This document shows, piece after piece, positions 19,567 to 29,094 of a stretch of 47,287 bases of DNA; the first letter of the stretch is position 1; each line of letters opens with the position of its first letter. The stretch comes from Clostridia bacterium (GTDB taxonomy: Bacteria; Bacillota; Clostridia; Christensenellales; Aristaeellaceae): assembly GCA_017550745.1 (NCBI GenBank), contig JAFZOG010000015.1, positions 1 through 47,287 of the forward strand, read 5' to 3'. The notes under the pieces were generated by a model. The model was given only the letters and a program-made list of their open reading frames with translations. It did not search any database and had not been told where the DNA came from. A program made the position numbers and the translations under genes.

Positions 19567-19627
19567 CATGAATAATAAGAAAGAACCGTCCGCATGGGCG
19601 GCTCTGTCATCTGAGGAGGAAACCATC

Positions 19628-21220
19628 GTGAAAAAGCTGACTGCCCTTATTCTTTGCCTGATGCTTTGCGTGGGCCTGATGCCCGCAATGGCCGAGGGGA
19701 ACGCGGTGCGCATCGCGTTCGGCTATGACCCCAATACCCTGGACTATGCCATGAGCAACCTGGACACCGCCAATTTCATTCTGACCCATATCGCCGAGAC
19801 CCTGCTCGTTCAGGACGCTACCGGCGCGTATGTGCCCGGCATTGCCGAAAGCTATGAAAAAAGCGAGGACGGCCGGGTGTGGACCTTCAAAATCAAGGAA
19901 GGCCTGACCTATCAGGACGGCGAAACAGCCATCACCGCCGCGGACCTGTTCTACGCCGCGAAGCGCCTGCTGGATCCCGCCGCGCCCAAGGACAATGCCA
20001 TCTTCTGGCTGGCCAATTCCGAAGCGTATTACGCCGGGGAAGTGTCCTTCGACGAAGTGGGCGTCAAATTGATCGACGACTATACCATCGAATATACCTT
20101 CACCAACCCCACCTATGAAAGCACCTTCACCGGCACCAGCCTGTTCGCCCCGCTGGAGGAAGCGTATGTGGAAGCCGGCGGCGAAATCTACGGCTCCTCC
20201 TCCTATCTGCCCCTGGCCAACGGCCCCTTCATGGTGGAAGAATGGCTGGACGACGCTTCCGTGACCCTGGTGCGCAATCCTGCCTACCAGAACAAGGACA
20301 GCATCACCGTGGATGAAATCGACATTACCCTCAACGCCAGCGCGGACGTGGTCCTGGATATGATGCTGGCGGGCGAGCTGGACATTGCCTCCTTTAATGA
20401 TCCCCTGATGCTTCAGACCCTGGAGGACAGCGGCTTCGTAAAGGGCGAATCCTACTCCTCCACCTATCAAGGCCTGAACCTGCGGGGCGGCGGCCGGAAC
20501 GAAGAAACGGGCAAGTTCCTCTCCAACGCGAATTTCCGCCGCGCCATCAACACCGCCCTGGACCGTGAAGCCCTGGCCGCTTCCGTCATGACCGGCTATA
20601 CCCCCACCTGGCGCCTGAGCGCGCCCGGCGAGCTTGCCTACACCGCCAATCCCGATTACAAGGCTTGGGACACCACCGCCAACGTGGAGCTGGCGAACCA
20701 GTACCTGAACGCCGCCATGGAAGAGCTGGGCGTGACCAAGGACCAGATCCCCGTGATCCAGCTGATGTGCTATGAATCCCAAGGCGCGATCAACTCCCTG
20801 TCCGCCGTGCAGGATCAGCTGCGCGTGAACCTGGGCCTGGAAACCGAAATCACCCCCTGCACCATCCAGGTGATGATTTCCAACGCCATGAGCGGCAATT
20901 ACGACCTGTGGTGGGGCGGCAACGAAGCCTCTGTGCCCGACGCCTGCGAATCCTACCTGGACGGCTTCCGCTCCAACAGCGGCATGCCGCTGCGCGGCTA
21001 TGCCGACCCGGAATTCGACGCGCTGTATGAGGCCGCCGTGTCTTCCGCCACCCTGGAAGAACGCCTGAACAACTATGCCAAGCTGGAAGCCTACTTCTGC
21101 GAGAACGCCATGTGCATCATTCTGGGCTGGGACGCCCACTATATCGTGACCGCTCCCGGCACGGCCGGCTACTATCTCCTGGACGGCGGCCGCATCAATG
21201 TATCCCAGCTGACCAAATAA
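19628..21220 (+). CDS. oppA: Oligopeptide ABC transporter, substrate-binding protein
   Basis: Family 5 peptide-binding protein of 530 residues that captures extracellular peptides and delivers them to OppBC. It starts with a type I signal peptide (MKKLTALILCLMLCVGLMPAMA, cleavage before EGN). The SBP_bac_5 domain shows LLVQDATGAYVPGIAESYE, WTFKIKEGLTYQDGE, and the NFRRAINTALDRE hinge. There is no lipobox, so lipid anchoring by Lgt is not expected. The GTG start at 19628 follows GAGGAGGA; the longer frame from 19568 overlaps the promoter's transcription start. It opens an operon with four more transporter genes and three peptidases. Dipeptide or nickel specificity cannot be excluded, but the peptidases downstream favour peptides. 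Confidence 0.9.
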   Translation: MKKLTALILCLMLCVGLMPAMAEGNAVRIAFGYDPNTLDYAMSNLDTANFILTHIAETLLVQDATGAYVPGIAESYEKSEDGRVWTFKIKEGLTYQDGETAITAADLFYAAKRLLDPAAPKDNAIFWLANSEAYYAGEVSFDEVGVKLIDDYTIEYTFTNPTYESTFTGTSLFAPLEEAYVEAGGEIYGSSSYLPLANGPFMVEEWLDDASVTLVRNPAYQNKDSITVDEIDITLNASADVVLDMMLAGELDIASFNDPLMLQTLEDSGFVKGESYSSTYQGLNLRGGGRNEETGKFLSNANFRRAINTALDREALAASVMTGYTPTWRLSAPGELAYTANPDYKAWDTTANVELANQYLNAAMEELGVTKDQIPVIQLMCYESQGAINSLSAVQDQLRVNLGLETEITPCTIQVMISNAMSGNYDLWWGGNEASVPDACESYLDGFRSNSGMPLRGYADPEFDALYEAAVSSATLEERLNNYAKLEAYFCENAMCIILGWDAHYIVTAPGTAGYYLLDGGRINVSQLTK

Positions 21221-21288
21221 CATAAGAACGGGTTCTCAGGCGGATGCCTTGAGGATACGGATCGAAAACAGAACGAAAAAATCCAAAC

Positions 21289-21338
21289 GGGAGCCTGCCC
21301 ACCCCCACCTGCGGGCTGAGGCAGGCTCCCCGTCTTTT
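21289..21338 (+). terminator. Intercistronic hairpin / partial terminator between oppA and oppB
   Basis: An 11-base stem GGGAGCCTGCC (21289-21299) and GGCAGGCTCCC (21320-21330), with a GC-rich loop, followed by CGTCTTTTCT. Such hairpins after a binding-protein gene commonly protect its mRNA and reduce expression of the permeases. Confidence 0.75.
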
Positions 21339-21358
21339 CTGTGAAAGAGGTTCATTCC

Positions 21359-22288
21359 GTGGGCAAATATGTGCTGAACAAGGTCTTGATAGCCGTCGCC
21401 ACCGTTTTTGTGCTCGCAACGGCTACCTTTTTCCTGATGAAACTGATCCCGGGCGATCCCTTCGCCAACCTGAAAACCAAGGCGGCGGTGCAGGAAAAGC
21501 AGCGGGAATACTACGGCCTGGACAAGCCCGTCATGCAGCAGTATTTCCGGTATCTGGGCAATCTGCTCAAGGGCGACCTTGGCTGGAGCCTGAAAAAATC
21601 CGGCAGGAGCGTGGTGGACATCATCCGGGAAGGGTTTCCCGTGTCCGCGAAGCTGGGGCTGACCACCCTGTTTTTCAGCGTAATGATCGGGCTTTTGTTC
21701 GGCATACTGTGCGCCCAGTTCCGCAACCGATGGCCGGATTACCTGCTCATGCTGGTGGCGGTGCTGGGCATCGCCCTGCCCAGCATGGTGCTGGGGCCGC
21801 TGATGCGGTATTTCTTCGGCGTCCAGCTGAAGATCCTGCCGGTGGTGGGCTGGGGAACGCCGGATAAAATGATCATGCCTGCCATCGTGCTGGGCCTTGG
21901 CACCGTGGCGGGGGAGACCCGCGCCATGCGCGCCAGCATGCTGGGGGTCATGACCCAGGACTATATCACCACCGCGCGCGCCAAGGGCTTAAGCCCCGCC
22001 CAGGTGGTGGCGCGGCATGAAATCAAGAATTCCCTGGTGCCTATCGTCACCGGCCTTGGCCCCGGCATCGCGGGGATCATGATGGGCTCCTTCGTGGTGG
22101 AGAGCATGTTCCTGATCCCGGGCCTGGGCCGCTATTTCGTGGACTCCATCACCAACCTGGATTATCCGCTGATCATGGGGCTGACGATTTTTTACGGCGC
22201 ATTTCTGGTGACCATGAACCTGCTGGTGGACGTGGCGTACGGCCTCCTGGATCCCCGGATCCGGGAAAGCGCGAAAAAGGGGGCGTAA
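21359..22288 (+). CDS. oppB: Oligopeptide ABC transporter permease OppB/DppB type
   Basis: Inner-membrane permease of 309 residues with about six helices. The N-terminal FFLMKLIPGDPF and LDKPVMQQYFRYLGNLLKGD are typical of OppB/DppB. The cytoplasmic EAA loop reads around TTARAKGLSPAQVVARHEIKNSL, the contact with the ATPases. I choose the GTG at 21359, which has AGAGG about 8 bases upstream, over the GTG at 21341. The next gene begins four bases after its stop, so oppBCDF form one tight unit. Confidence 0.92.
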   Translation: MGKYVLNKVLIAVATVFVLATATFFLMKLIPGDPFANLKTKAAVQEKQREYYGLDKPVMQQYFRYLGNLLKGDLGWSLKKSGRSVVDIIREGFPVSAKLGLTTLFFSVMIGLLFGILCAQFRNRWPDYLLMLVAVLGIALPSMVLGPLMRYFFGVQLKILPVVGWGTPDKMIMPAIVLGLGTVAGETRAMRASMLGVMTQDYITTARAKGLSPAQVVARHEIKNSLVPIVTGLGPGIAGIMMGSFVVESMFLIPGLGRYFVDSITNLDYPLIMGLTIFYGAFLVTMNLLVDVAYGLLDPRIRESAKKGA

Positions 22289-22291
22289 GGG

Positions 22292-23233
22292 ATGGAAAAA
22301 GTGTCGCCGGAACAAAACCTTTTCCGGCCGGATGATTTTGACCGGCTGCCCCCGCCGTCCCAGACAGACGCTGCCATCACCCGGAAGCAGACCTCCTATT
22401 GGCAGGACGTGTGGCGCACCTTTAAGAAAAACCGCACCGCCGTCATCAGCCTGTGTGTCATCGCGCTGCTGATCCTGATGGTGCTCATCGGCCCCATGCT
22501 GAACGTGTTTGACTACCGCACCAACGATTACAGCGCCTTGAACCAGCCGCCCAATGCCGTGCATTGGTTCGGCACGGACAATATGGGCCGTGATATCTGG
22601 ACCCGCGTGTGGGAGGGGGGACGGATCTCCCTGCTGATCGCCGTGCTTGCCACCCTGATCCCCGAGGCGATCGGCATGCTGATCGGCGGCGTATCGGGCT
22701 ATTTCGGCGGCTGGCTGGACACGCTGATCATGCGCTGCATCGACGTGTTGATGGGCATTCCCAGCCTGATTTACATGATCCTGCTGATGCTGGTGTTCGG
22801 CTCCGGCAGCGTGATGACCCTGATCGTGGCCATGAGCCTCACCGGCTGGATGGGCGCCGCCCGCGCCACGCGGGGCCTGGTGCTCCAGATCAAGGCCCGG
22901 GATTTCGTCACCGCGTCGGAGACTCTGGGCGCGCCCGCCTGGTGGATCATCATCAAGCGCCTGATCCCCAATACCCTTGGCATCCGGGTGGTGGGCATCA
23001 CCATGAGCATCCCCAGCGTGATCTTTTACGAAGCGTTTCTGAGCTATATCGGCCTGGGCGTCACCCCGCCCACGCCCTCCTGGGGACAGCTGATCAAAGC
23101 AGCGGGGGAAAACTTCCGGTATTATCCTTATCAGTTCATCATTCCCTGCGTGATGGTGGGCATCACCATGCTGTGCTTTAACCTGGTGGGCGACGGCCTA
23201 AGGGACGCGCTGGATCCGAAATTGAGAGGGTAA
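22292..23233 (+). CDS. oppC: Oligopeptide ABC transporter permease OppC/DppC type
   Basis: Second permease, 313 residues. A soluble N-terminal arm precedes the first helix (TAVISLCVIALLILMVLIGP). The OppC hallmark HWFGTDNMGRDIWTRVWEGGR (split over residues about 90-110) precedes the transmembrane core, and the EAA loop is near DFVTASETLGAPAWWII. It pairs with OppB to form the channel. Confidence 0.93.
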   Translation: MEKVSPEQNLFRPDDFDRLPPPSQTDAAITRKQTSYWQDVWRTFKKNRTAVISLCVIALLILMVLIGPMLNVFDYRTNDYSALNQPPNAVHWFGTDNMGRDIWTRVWEGGRISLLIAVLATLIPEAIGMLIGGVSGYFGGWLDTLIMRCIDVLMGIPSLIYMILLMLVFGSGSVMTLIVAMSLTGWMGAARATRGLVLQIKARDFVTASETLGAPAWWIIIKRLIPNTLGIRVVGITMSIPSVIFYEAFLSYIGLGVTPPTPSWGQLIKAAGENFRYYPYQFIIPCVMVGITMLCFNLVGDGLRDALDPKLRG

Positions 23234-23237
23234 GGCC

Positions 23238-24269
23238 ATGGCGGAAAAAGTTTTGGACGTGAAAGACCTGAATGTCACCTTTGAGACCTACCAGGGCAGC
23301 GTGCAGGCTGTGCGCGGCGTTTCGTTCCATGTGAACCGGAAAGAAACAGTGGGCATCGTGGGGGAATCCGGCTGCGGGAAGTCGGTGACCATCCGCACGG
23401 TCATGGGCCTGCACCAGAAAAGCCCCGGCGCGGTGATGCGCGGCGAAGCGCTGTTCGAGGGCCGGGACGTGCTGAAAATGAACGATAAAGAGATCATGGA
23501 CATACTGGGGAACCGCATGTCCATGATCTTTCAGGACCCCTTTACTTTCCTGAACCCTACCATGCAGGTGGGCCGCCAGATCACCGAAACCTACCTGCGC
23601 CATCACCGGGTAAGCGGCAGGGAGGCCCACGAAAAAGCGCTGTCCATCCTGCGGCTCATTTCCTTCCCCAATCCGGAGCAGAACATGAAGCGCTATCCCC
23701 ACCAGCTCTCCGGCGGCATGCGCCAGCGCATCATGATCGCCATGGCGCTGATCTGCGAGCCGGCGGTGCTGTTTGCGGACGAGCCCACCACAGCCCTGGA
23801 CGTGACCATCCAGGCCCAGATCATCGACCTGATGAACAGCCTGAAGGATAAGACGGATACCTCCATCGTGCTCATCACCCATGATATGGGGGTGGTGGCG
23901 AAGATGGTGGACAGGCTGTATGTGATGTACGCCGGCAAGATCGTGGAGCATGGCAGCGCCGACGCCCTGTTCCACCGCCCCCGGCATCCCTATACCTGGG
24001 GCCTGCTGGACAGCGTGCCCCGGCTGGACGAAAGGACGAAGGAAGAGCTGCACTCCATTCCCGGCATGCCGCCGGATCTGATCGACCCGCCAGCCGGCTG
24101 TCCCTTCGCGGCCCGGTGCCGGTACGCCATGAAGATCTGCCAGCGGCAGATGCCCAGCCAGTTTTCGCTTGACGGGGAGGGCCACGCGGCGGCCTGCTGG
24201 ATGTGCCACCCGGAATATGTGGAACGCTTTGGAGAAACAGGCAGGGAGGGCAGGCAGAATGAAAAATGA
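23238..24269 (+). CDS. oppD: Oligopeptide ABC transporter ATPase OppD/DppD type
   Basis: ATP-binding protein of 343 residues. Walker A is GESGCGKS (about 38-45), the signature is LSGGMRQR, Walker B is [13 protein letters not shown], and a switch His follows (ITHDMG). The C-terminal extension holds the Oligo_HPY region with a four-cysteine set ([14 protein letters not shown]...C) that in this group can bind an iron-sulfur cluster. It drives transport together with OppF, whose start codon lies 11 bases inside this gene. Confidence 0.94.
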   Translation: MAEKVLDVKDLNVTFETYQGSVQAVRGVSFHVNRKETVGIVGESGCGKSVTIRTVMGLHQKSPGAVMRGEALFEGRDVLKMNDKEIMDILGNRMSMIFQDPFTFLNPTMQVGRQITETYLRHHRVSGREAHEKALSILRLISFPNPEQNMKRYPHQLSGGMRQRIMIAMALICEPAVLFADEPTTALDVTIQAQIIDLMNSLKDKTDTSIVLITHDMGVVAKMVDRLYVMYAGKIVEHGSADALFHRPRHPYTWGLLDSVPRLDERTKEELHSIPGMPPDLIDPPAGCPFAARCRYAMKICQRQMPSQFSLDGEGHAAACWMCHPEYVERFGETGREGRQNEK

Positions 24270-25224
24270 GCAAGCCGCGCCTTTGATGGAGCTCAGGGAC
24301 GTGAAGACCTTTTTCAAGGTGCCGGGCGGCACGCTGAAAGCGGTGAACGGCGTCAGCCTGACCATCCGGGAAGGGGAAACCATCGGCCTGGTGGGGGAAT
24401 CCGGCTGCGGCAAATCCACCCTGGGCAAAACGATCCTGCGCCTGATCCGGCCCGCGGGGGGCCAGGTGCTGTTTGGGGGCCGGGACATCTGGAGCTTTCG
24501 CAGGGCGGAAAGGAAAGCGTATACCCGCCAGGTGCAGATGATTTTTCAGGATCCCTACGCCTGCCTCGACCCGCTCAGCGTGATCGGGGATACGGTGGCG
24601 GAGGGGATGGACATCCATCGCCTGAACGCGGACAGGCAGCAGCGCGGCCGGGAAATCCTGCGCCTCCTGAATGACGTGGGCCTGAACGAAACCCACGCCA
24701 GCCGCTTCCCCCACGAGTTTTCCGGCGGGCAGAGGCAGCGGGTAGGCATCGCCCGGGCATTGTCCCTGCAGCCGCGCCTGATCGTTTGCGACGAGCCGAT
24801 TTCGGCGCTGGACGTATCCATCCAGGCCCAGGTGGTGAACCTTTTGAAGCGCCTGCAGCGGGAAATGGGCATGGCGTATCTGTTCATCACCCACGACCTT
24901 TCCATGGTGCGCCAGATATCGGACAGGATCGCGGTGATGTATCTGGGCAGCATCGTGGAGATCGCGGACAGCGAGGACATTTACTTGTCCAACCGGCATC
25001 CCTATACCAAGGCGCTTTTATCCGCCATTCCCATCGCCGATCCGGCGGTGGAAAGAACCAGGGAGCGCATCGTGCTCTCCGGCGACGTGCCGAGCCCGGT
25101 GAATCTGCCCAAGGGCTGCGCCTTTGCGGGCCGGTGCCCCAACGCCTGCGATAAATGCAGGGAGGCCGCGCCGGTCCTGCGGGAGATCGCGCCGGGGCAT
25201 CAGGTGGCCTGTCATATGGTCTAA
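24259..25224 (+). CDS. oppF: Oligopeptide ABC transporter ATPase OppF/DppF type
   Basis: Second ATPase, 321 residues. Walker A is GESGCGKST, the signature is FSGGQRQRVGIARAL, Walker B is LIVCDEPISALD and the switch is ITHDLS. The C-terminal cysteine-rich Oligo_HPY tail (CAFAGRCPNACDKC) is present. The start at 24259 follows GGGAGGG; the longer frame would overlap oppD by 100 bases. The first S9 peptidase starts 13 bases after its stop, so import and digestion genes are in one transcript. Confidence 0.94.
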   Translation: MKNEQAAPLMELRDVKTFFKVPGGTLKAVNGVSLTIREGETIGLVGESGCGKSTLGKTILRLIRPAGGQVLFGGRDIWSFRRAERKAYTRQVQMIFQDPYACLDPLSVIGDTVAEGMDIHRLNADRQQRGREILRLLNDVGLNETHASRFPHEFSGGQRQRVGIARALSLQPRLIVCDEPISALDVSIQAQVVNLLKRLQREMGMAYLFITHDLSMVRQISDRIAVMYLGSIVEIADSEDIYLSNRHPYTKALLSAIPIADPAVERTRERIVLSGDVPSPVNLPKGCAFAGRCPNACDKCREAAPVLREIAPGHQVACHMV

Positions 25225-25237
25225 ATGGGGGGCGGCA

Positions 25238-27202
25238 ATGAAAAAAAGGCTGTGTGAGGAAGACTTGCGGCAGGTCGTCTGGCTGTCGGAGCCGGAGCTT
25301 TCGCCGGAGGGGGACAGGGCGGCGTATACCCGCGCCGTAAGCGATGACCGATCCGGAAAAAATATTCCCCGGGTGATGGAGGTCTCCCTGCCGAACGGGG
25401 AGGCCCGCCCCGCCTCCGAAACGACGAAACGGCAGCATATGCCCCGGTACAGCCCGGACGGGGCTTATTTGGCGTTCCTGTCGGACGACCACAAGGTGGA
25501 CCGGCTGTATGTGAAGGAAATCAAAACGGGGCAGGAGCGGGAAATAACGGGCTTTTCCGTTTCGGAGTACGCCTGGAGCCCGGACGGGCGGCGCATCGCC
25601 GCCTGTGTTCCCCTGCCGAAGGACCGGCGGGGAAACCCGATGGCAGTGACAAACGAAGCGGAATACGACGCCTGGCGGCGGGAGATGGATCACGCGCCCC
25701 GATTTACGGAAGCGCTGATGTATAAGCTGGACGAGGCCTTCGGCTTCCTGGACGGAAGCGGCGCCGCGCTGTATCTGATCGACATTCCAACCGGCGGCGT
25801 CCGCCCTTTGTTTAGCGAAGACAATCCCATCGCGTCCCCCGCCTTTTCCGCAGACGGTGAAAAAATCTATTGCTTCTGCCGGCTGCACAGCCGGGAGGAA
25901 TCCCTGAAATGGACGATCATCCGCTATGATCCGGCCACGGGAAGCCGCCGTGAAATACCGGCGAAGCATGCTGTCAGCGCGGGTGTGCCGGTGTTTGAAA
26001 AAAACGGCAGGCCCGTGTACGCCGGTTACAGCGAAGAAACGAACCGGACGGAGCTGTTCCTGGTCGATGAAAATGCAGACCGGGACATTCCGCTCCTTTC
26101 TCCGGACGGCTGTGAGGGCGTGGACCCCGCAATCATCGGGGACGACAGAAACGGCGGTATGGGCTGTCCCGTCCGGACGGACGGGCAGGGGAATATCTAT
26201 TTCCTCAGCGGGAAAGACGGGCGAATGTTCGTGTCCGATATCGCGGGGAAGGAAGCGCTGTCTGGCGGCTGCATCCAGGGCTTTTCCGCGCCGGAAAGGG
26301 GCAGCGCCGTATTTCTGCGGAGTTCCTCCGTTCATCCCGGGGAGCTGTACCTGAAAAATATGAATACCGGGGAGGAAACCCGGCTGACCAGGGACAATGA
26401 CTGGATACAGGATTACGGCGCGGCGCAGCCTGAAAAAATCACTGTGGAGCAGGATAGCCACACCGTTCACGGCTGGGCGCTGCTGCCTGAGGGAAGCGAA
26501 GCGTGCCCGGCGGTGCTGTACATTCACGGCGGGCCGGAATGCTTTTTTGGCGAGGACATTTTCTTTTTTGAAGCCCAGTCGCTGCGGGCGGCGGGTTTTG
26601 CCGTGCTGTGGTGCAATCCCCGGGGCAGCGCCGGTTATGGCCCGGAATACCTGAAGGGCGCTTACGGGCAGGAGGCCGTGGACGATCTCATGGGCTTTGT
26701 GGACGCCTGCCTCGCCCGTTATCCCCGCATCGACGGGAAGCGCCTGGGCGTGACCGGCGGCAGTTACGGCGGTTACATGACCAACAAGCTCACCCTAAAA
26801 ACGGACCGTTTCCGGGCGGCTGCCGCCCAGCGCACCTGGATCGACCCCGCCACCTCCTACGGCACCGGCGATATGGGGTTCATGTCCGGCAGCGGGAAAA
26901 CGGATTTCCGGGAATACATGCTGAACCGCGCCCAGGGCAGCATTTTGCGGGATATCCGGAAGCTGCATACCCCCACCCTGATCCTGCACGGGGAAAAGGA
27001 CGTGCGCTGCGGGGAGGAGCAGGCCGACCAGCTGTTCAACGTGATTCGGGCGCTGCGCCCGGAGGTGCCCTGCCGCCTGGTGCTGTTCCCCGGCGAGAAC
27101 CACGGCCTGACCCGGACGGGCCTGATGCATCACCGCATCCGGCACATGCTGGAAATCAGGCAATGGATGGAAAGATTCCTGGGAAAGGAGGACGCCCCAT
27201 GA
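25238..27202 (+). CDS. S9 family serine peptidase 1 (acylaminoacyl-peptidase/prolyl oligopeptidase-like)
   Basis: Cytoplasmic peptidase of 654 residues that should cut short peptides, often after proline or at blocked N-termini. Residues about 1-400 are WD40-like propeller blades (repeated 'YSPDGAYLAFLSDD', 'AWSPDGRRIAA'), which restrict access to small substrates. The alpha/beta-hydrolase domain has the triad S509 (GGSYGGYM), D588 (HGEKDVRC) and H622 (ENHGLTRTG), with the oxyanion-side YIHGGPE. No signal peptide. It directly follows oppF and overlaps the next S9 gene by ATGA. The ribosome site GGGGGG is poor, which suggests coupling to oppF translation. Confidence 0.9.
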   Translation: MKKRLCEEDLRQVVWLSEPELSPEGDRAAYTRAVSDDRSGKNIPRVMEVSLPNGEARPASETTKRQHMPRYSPDGAYLAFLSDDHKVDRLYVKEIKTGQEREITGFSVSEYAWSPDGRRIAACVPLPKDRRGNPMAVTNEAEYDAWRREMDHAPRFTEALMYKLDEAFGFLDGSGAALYLIDIPTGGVRPLFSEDNPIASPAFSADGEKIYCFCRLHSREESLKWTIIRYDPATGSRREIPAKHAVSAGVPVFEKNGRPVYAGYSEETNRTELFLVDENADRDIPLLSPDGCEGVDPAIIGDDRNGGMGCPVRTDGQGNIYFLSGKDGRMFVSDIAGKEALSGGCIQGFSAPERGSAVFLRSSSVHPGELYLKNMNTGEETRLTRDNDWIQDYGAAQPEKITVEQDSHTVHGWALLPEGSEACPAVLYIHGGPECFFGEDIFFFEAQSLRAAGFAVLWCNPRGSAGYGPEYLKGAYGQEAVDDLMGFVDACLARYPRIDGKRLGVTGGSYGGYMTNKLTLKTDRFRAAAAQRTWIDPATSYGTGDMGFMSGSGKTDFREYMLNRAQGSILRDIRKLHTPTLILHGEKDVRCGEEQADQLFNVIRALRPEVPCRLVLFPGENHGLTRTGLMHHRIRHMLEIRQWMERFLGKEDAP

Positions 27203-29094
27203 CCGCTTTCGTTCCGGAGGATTACGGGCGTCTGAGCCGCTTTTCCTCCCTTTGCCTTTCCCCGGACGGCGCGATGGCCTGCGTACGGTATTTCTGGCAG
27301 GATGGCCTTTGGCAGCGCCGGATAGAATTGCTGCTTGGCGATACGGCCCGGGAAATCACCCTGGGCGGAACGAAGGAAATATGCCCCGCTTTTTCCGGGG
27401 ACGGGCGCCTGGTTTGGTTCCTGTCTGACGGCCGGGTTTGCGTTTACGACAGGCAGACGGAGCAGGCGCGGGAAGCGTTTTCCCTGCCGGCGGGCTATGA
27501 AGCGGCGGATATTGTGCCTTTGGCAAAGGGCTGCCTGTGCGCCTGCCAAAAGGAAATCAGGGAGGAGCCGCCTGCGGGCTGCGCATGGGAAATGCCCCGG
27601 GTGGCGGAATCGCTGCGCTTCCGCAGCGACGCGGATCACGGGTTCAAAAAACAATATTCGTACCGCCTGTATAAGTATGACGGCGCGCTCCGCCTGATCG
27701 CGGAAGGCGATAAGCCCTTTCAAAGCATGGCCTTGCTGCCGGATGAAAGCGCGGCCCTGTTCATTCAGGAGGATTTTCGGCGCATGAACCTGGAAACCGG
27801 CGAAAGCGAGCCGCTGGACGCGCCTTTTTCCCCGGCCCCCGATATCCGGCCTGTGGTTTCCCGGGACGGCGCATACGCCCTGGCGGGCGTTTCCCTGGGC
27901 ATGGAAATCAGCCTGCGCAGGCTGTGGCTGGACGGGGAAGCGCATGAAGCCGACGCAATCGAAAACGAGCCCCCGGGCATTGCCGAGGGCGCTTACATGG
28001 ATACCGCGCCGGACAGGAAAACCCGGGTGGCCCCCGGGCGGACAAAGGATACTTATTTTGTTTCCGCCGCGTCAGGCCATCGGCCCGGCTTGTGGCGGCT
28101 TACCGTGAAGCCGGGCAGGCTGACCTGGGAAAGGATCAACGCCCCCGGCCTGGCGGCAGAAACGGCGGGGGAATGCGGATCGGGCGTCGCAGTCCTGTGG
28201 GGGGATACGGCCTGCCCTCCGCGGCCCGCTTTCATCCGGGGGGAGGAGATTCGTTTTCTGCTCCCTGATTTCAACGGCTGGCTGCAGGGAAAACCGTCCG
28301 TGTCCTTCCTTCCCCTGTCCGCTGCCTCCCAGGACGGACGGGCGGAGCTGACGGGCTTTTTGCTGCTGCCGGAGGAAAAGAAAGCCCATGTGCCGCTGCT
28401 TGTCTGGGTGCACGGCGGCCCCTCCGGTTACTGGGCCCCCGGCTTCAACCTGGAGGTGTACTGCGCGGTCAGCCTGGGCTTTGCGGTGCTTCTGCCCAAT
28501 CCCCGGGGCTCCACCGGCCGGGGGAATGCCTACGCCGACCCGGAACACGCCTTTGACGGGGGCGCGGCCAACGACATCCTGTGCCTGATGGACCAGGCCC
28601 TGCGGCAATATCCGCAACTGGACAAACGCCATGCCAGCGTCCTTGGCGGCAGCTACGGCGGGTTCATGGCGGCCTGGATGGCGGGAAACACCGCCCGGTT
28701 CCAGAGCGCCGTGGTCATCAAGGCGGTGACAAACTGGCTGTTCATTCATTTCAATTCTTCCCAGGCGGGGCAGGACATTTTCGCGTCTTACCGGGATTTC
28801 CAGGATTTTCTGGCGGACACGGTGCGTCAATCCCCCGTATACGCCGCCGGGGACGTGAACATCCCCACCCTCATCATTCACGGGGAAAAGGACCAGCAGG
28901 TGCCGGTGGAAAACGCGCACCAGTATTACACCGCGCTCAAGGACTGCCATCCGGATCTGCCGGTGAGGCTGATGCTGCTGCCGGACTGCTGCCACAGCTA
29001 TGGCCGGGACGCGCTGCCCGATTACATCGCCATCCAGCGGGAGACCCTGGAATGGCTTTACCGGTATGGCAGGGAGGACGGATATGAAGCTTGA
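27199..29094 (+). CDS. S9 family serine peptidase 2
   Basis: Second S9 peptidase in the opp operon, 631 residues, without signal peptide. The propeller half is more divergent than in its neighbour, with fewer SPDG motifs. The hydrolase half has VWVHGGPSGYW, triad S485 (GGSYGGFMAAW), D565 (HGEKDQQVP) and H599 (CCHSYGR). The His-bearing loop, DCCHSYGRD, differs from the ENHGLTRTG loop of peptidases 1 and 4, suggesting another specificity. It starts at the ATGA overlap with peptidase 1 and ends overlapping the carboxypeptidase start by 11 bases, so the three are translationally coupled. Confidence 0.88.
   Translation: MTAFVPEDYGRLSRFSSLCLSPDGAMACVRYFWQDGLWQRRIELLLGDTAREITLGGTKEICPAFSGDGRLVWFLSDGRVCVYDRQTEQAREAFSLPAGYEAADIVPLAKGCLCACQKEIREEPPAGCAWEMPRVAESLRFRSDADHGFKKQYSYRLYKYDGALRLIAEGDKPFQSMALLPDESAALFIQEDFRRMNLETGESEPLDAPFSPAPDIRPVVSRDGAYALAGVSLGMEISLRRLWLDGEAHEADAIENEPPGIAEGAYMDTAPDRKTRVAPGRTKDTYFVSAASGHRPGLWRLTVKPGRLTWERINAPGLAAETAGECGSGVAVLWGDTACPPRPAFIRGEEIRFLLPDFNGWLQGKPSVSFLPLSAASQDGRAELTGFLLLPEEKKAHVPLLVWVHGGPSGYWAPGFNLEVYCAVSLGFAVLLPNPRGSTGRGNAYADPEHAFDGGAANDILCLMDQALRQYPQLDKRHASVLGGSYGGFMAAWMAGNTARFQSAVVIKAVTNWLFIHFNSSQAGQDIFASYRDFQDFLADTVRQSPVYAAGDVNIPTLIIHGEKDQQVPVENAHQYYTALKDCHPDLPVRLMLLPDCCHSYGRDALPDYIAIQRETLEWLYRYGREDGYEA

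Noticed and set aside
19607-21223. A 538-residue frame antisense to the oligopeptide-binding protein
   Set aside because: Shadow frame with low complexity (Gly/Val/His); the sense gene has a signal peptide and a family match.
26608-27198. A long N-terminal extension of S9 peptidase 2
   Set aside because: It lies entirely within the previous S9 gene in another frame; the ATGA start at 27199 with GGAGGA upstream is clear.
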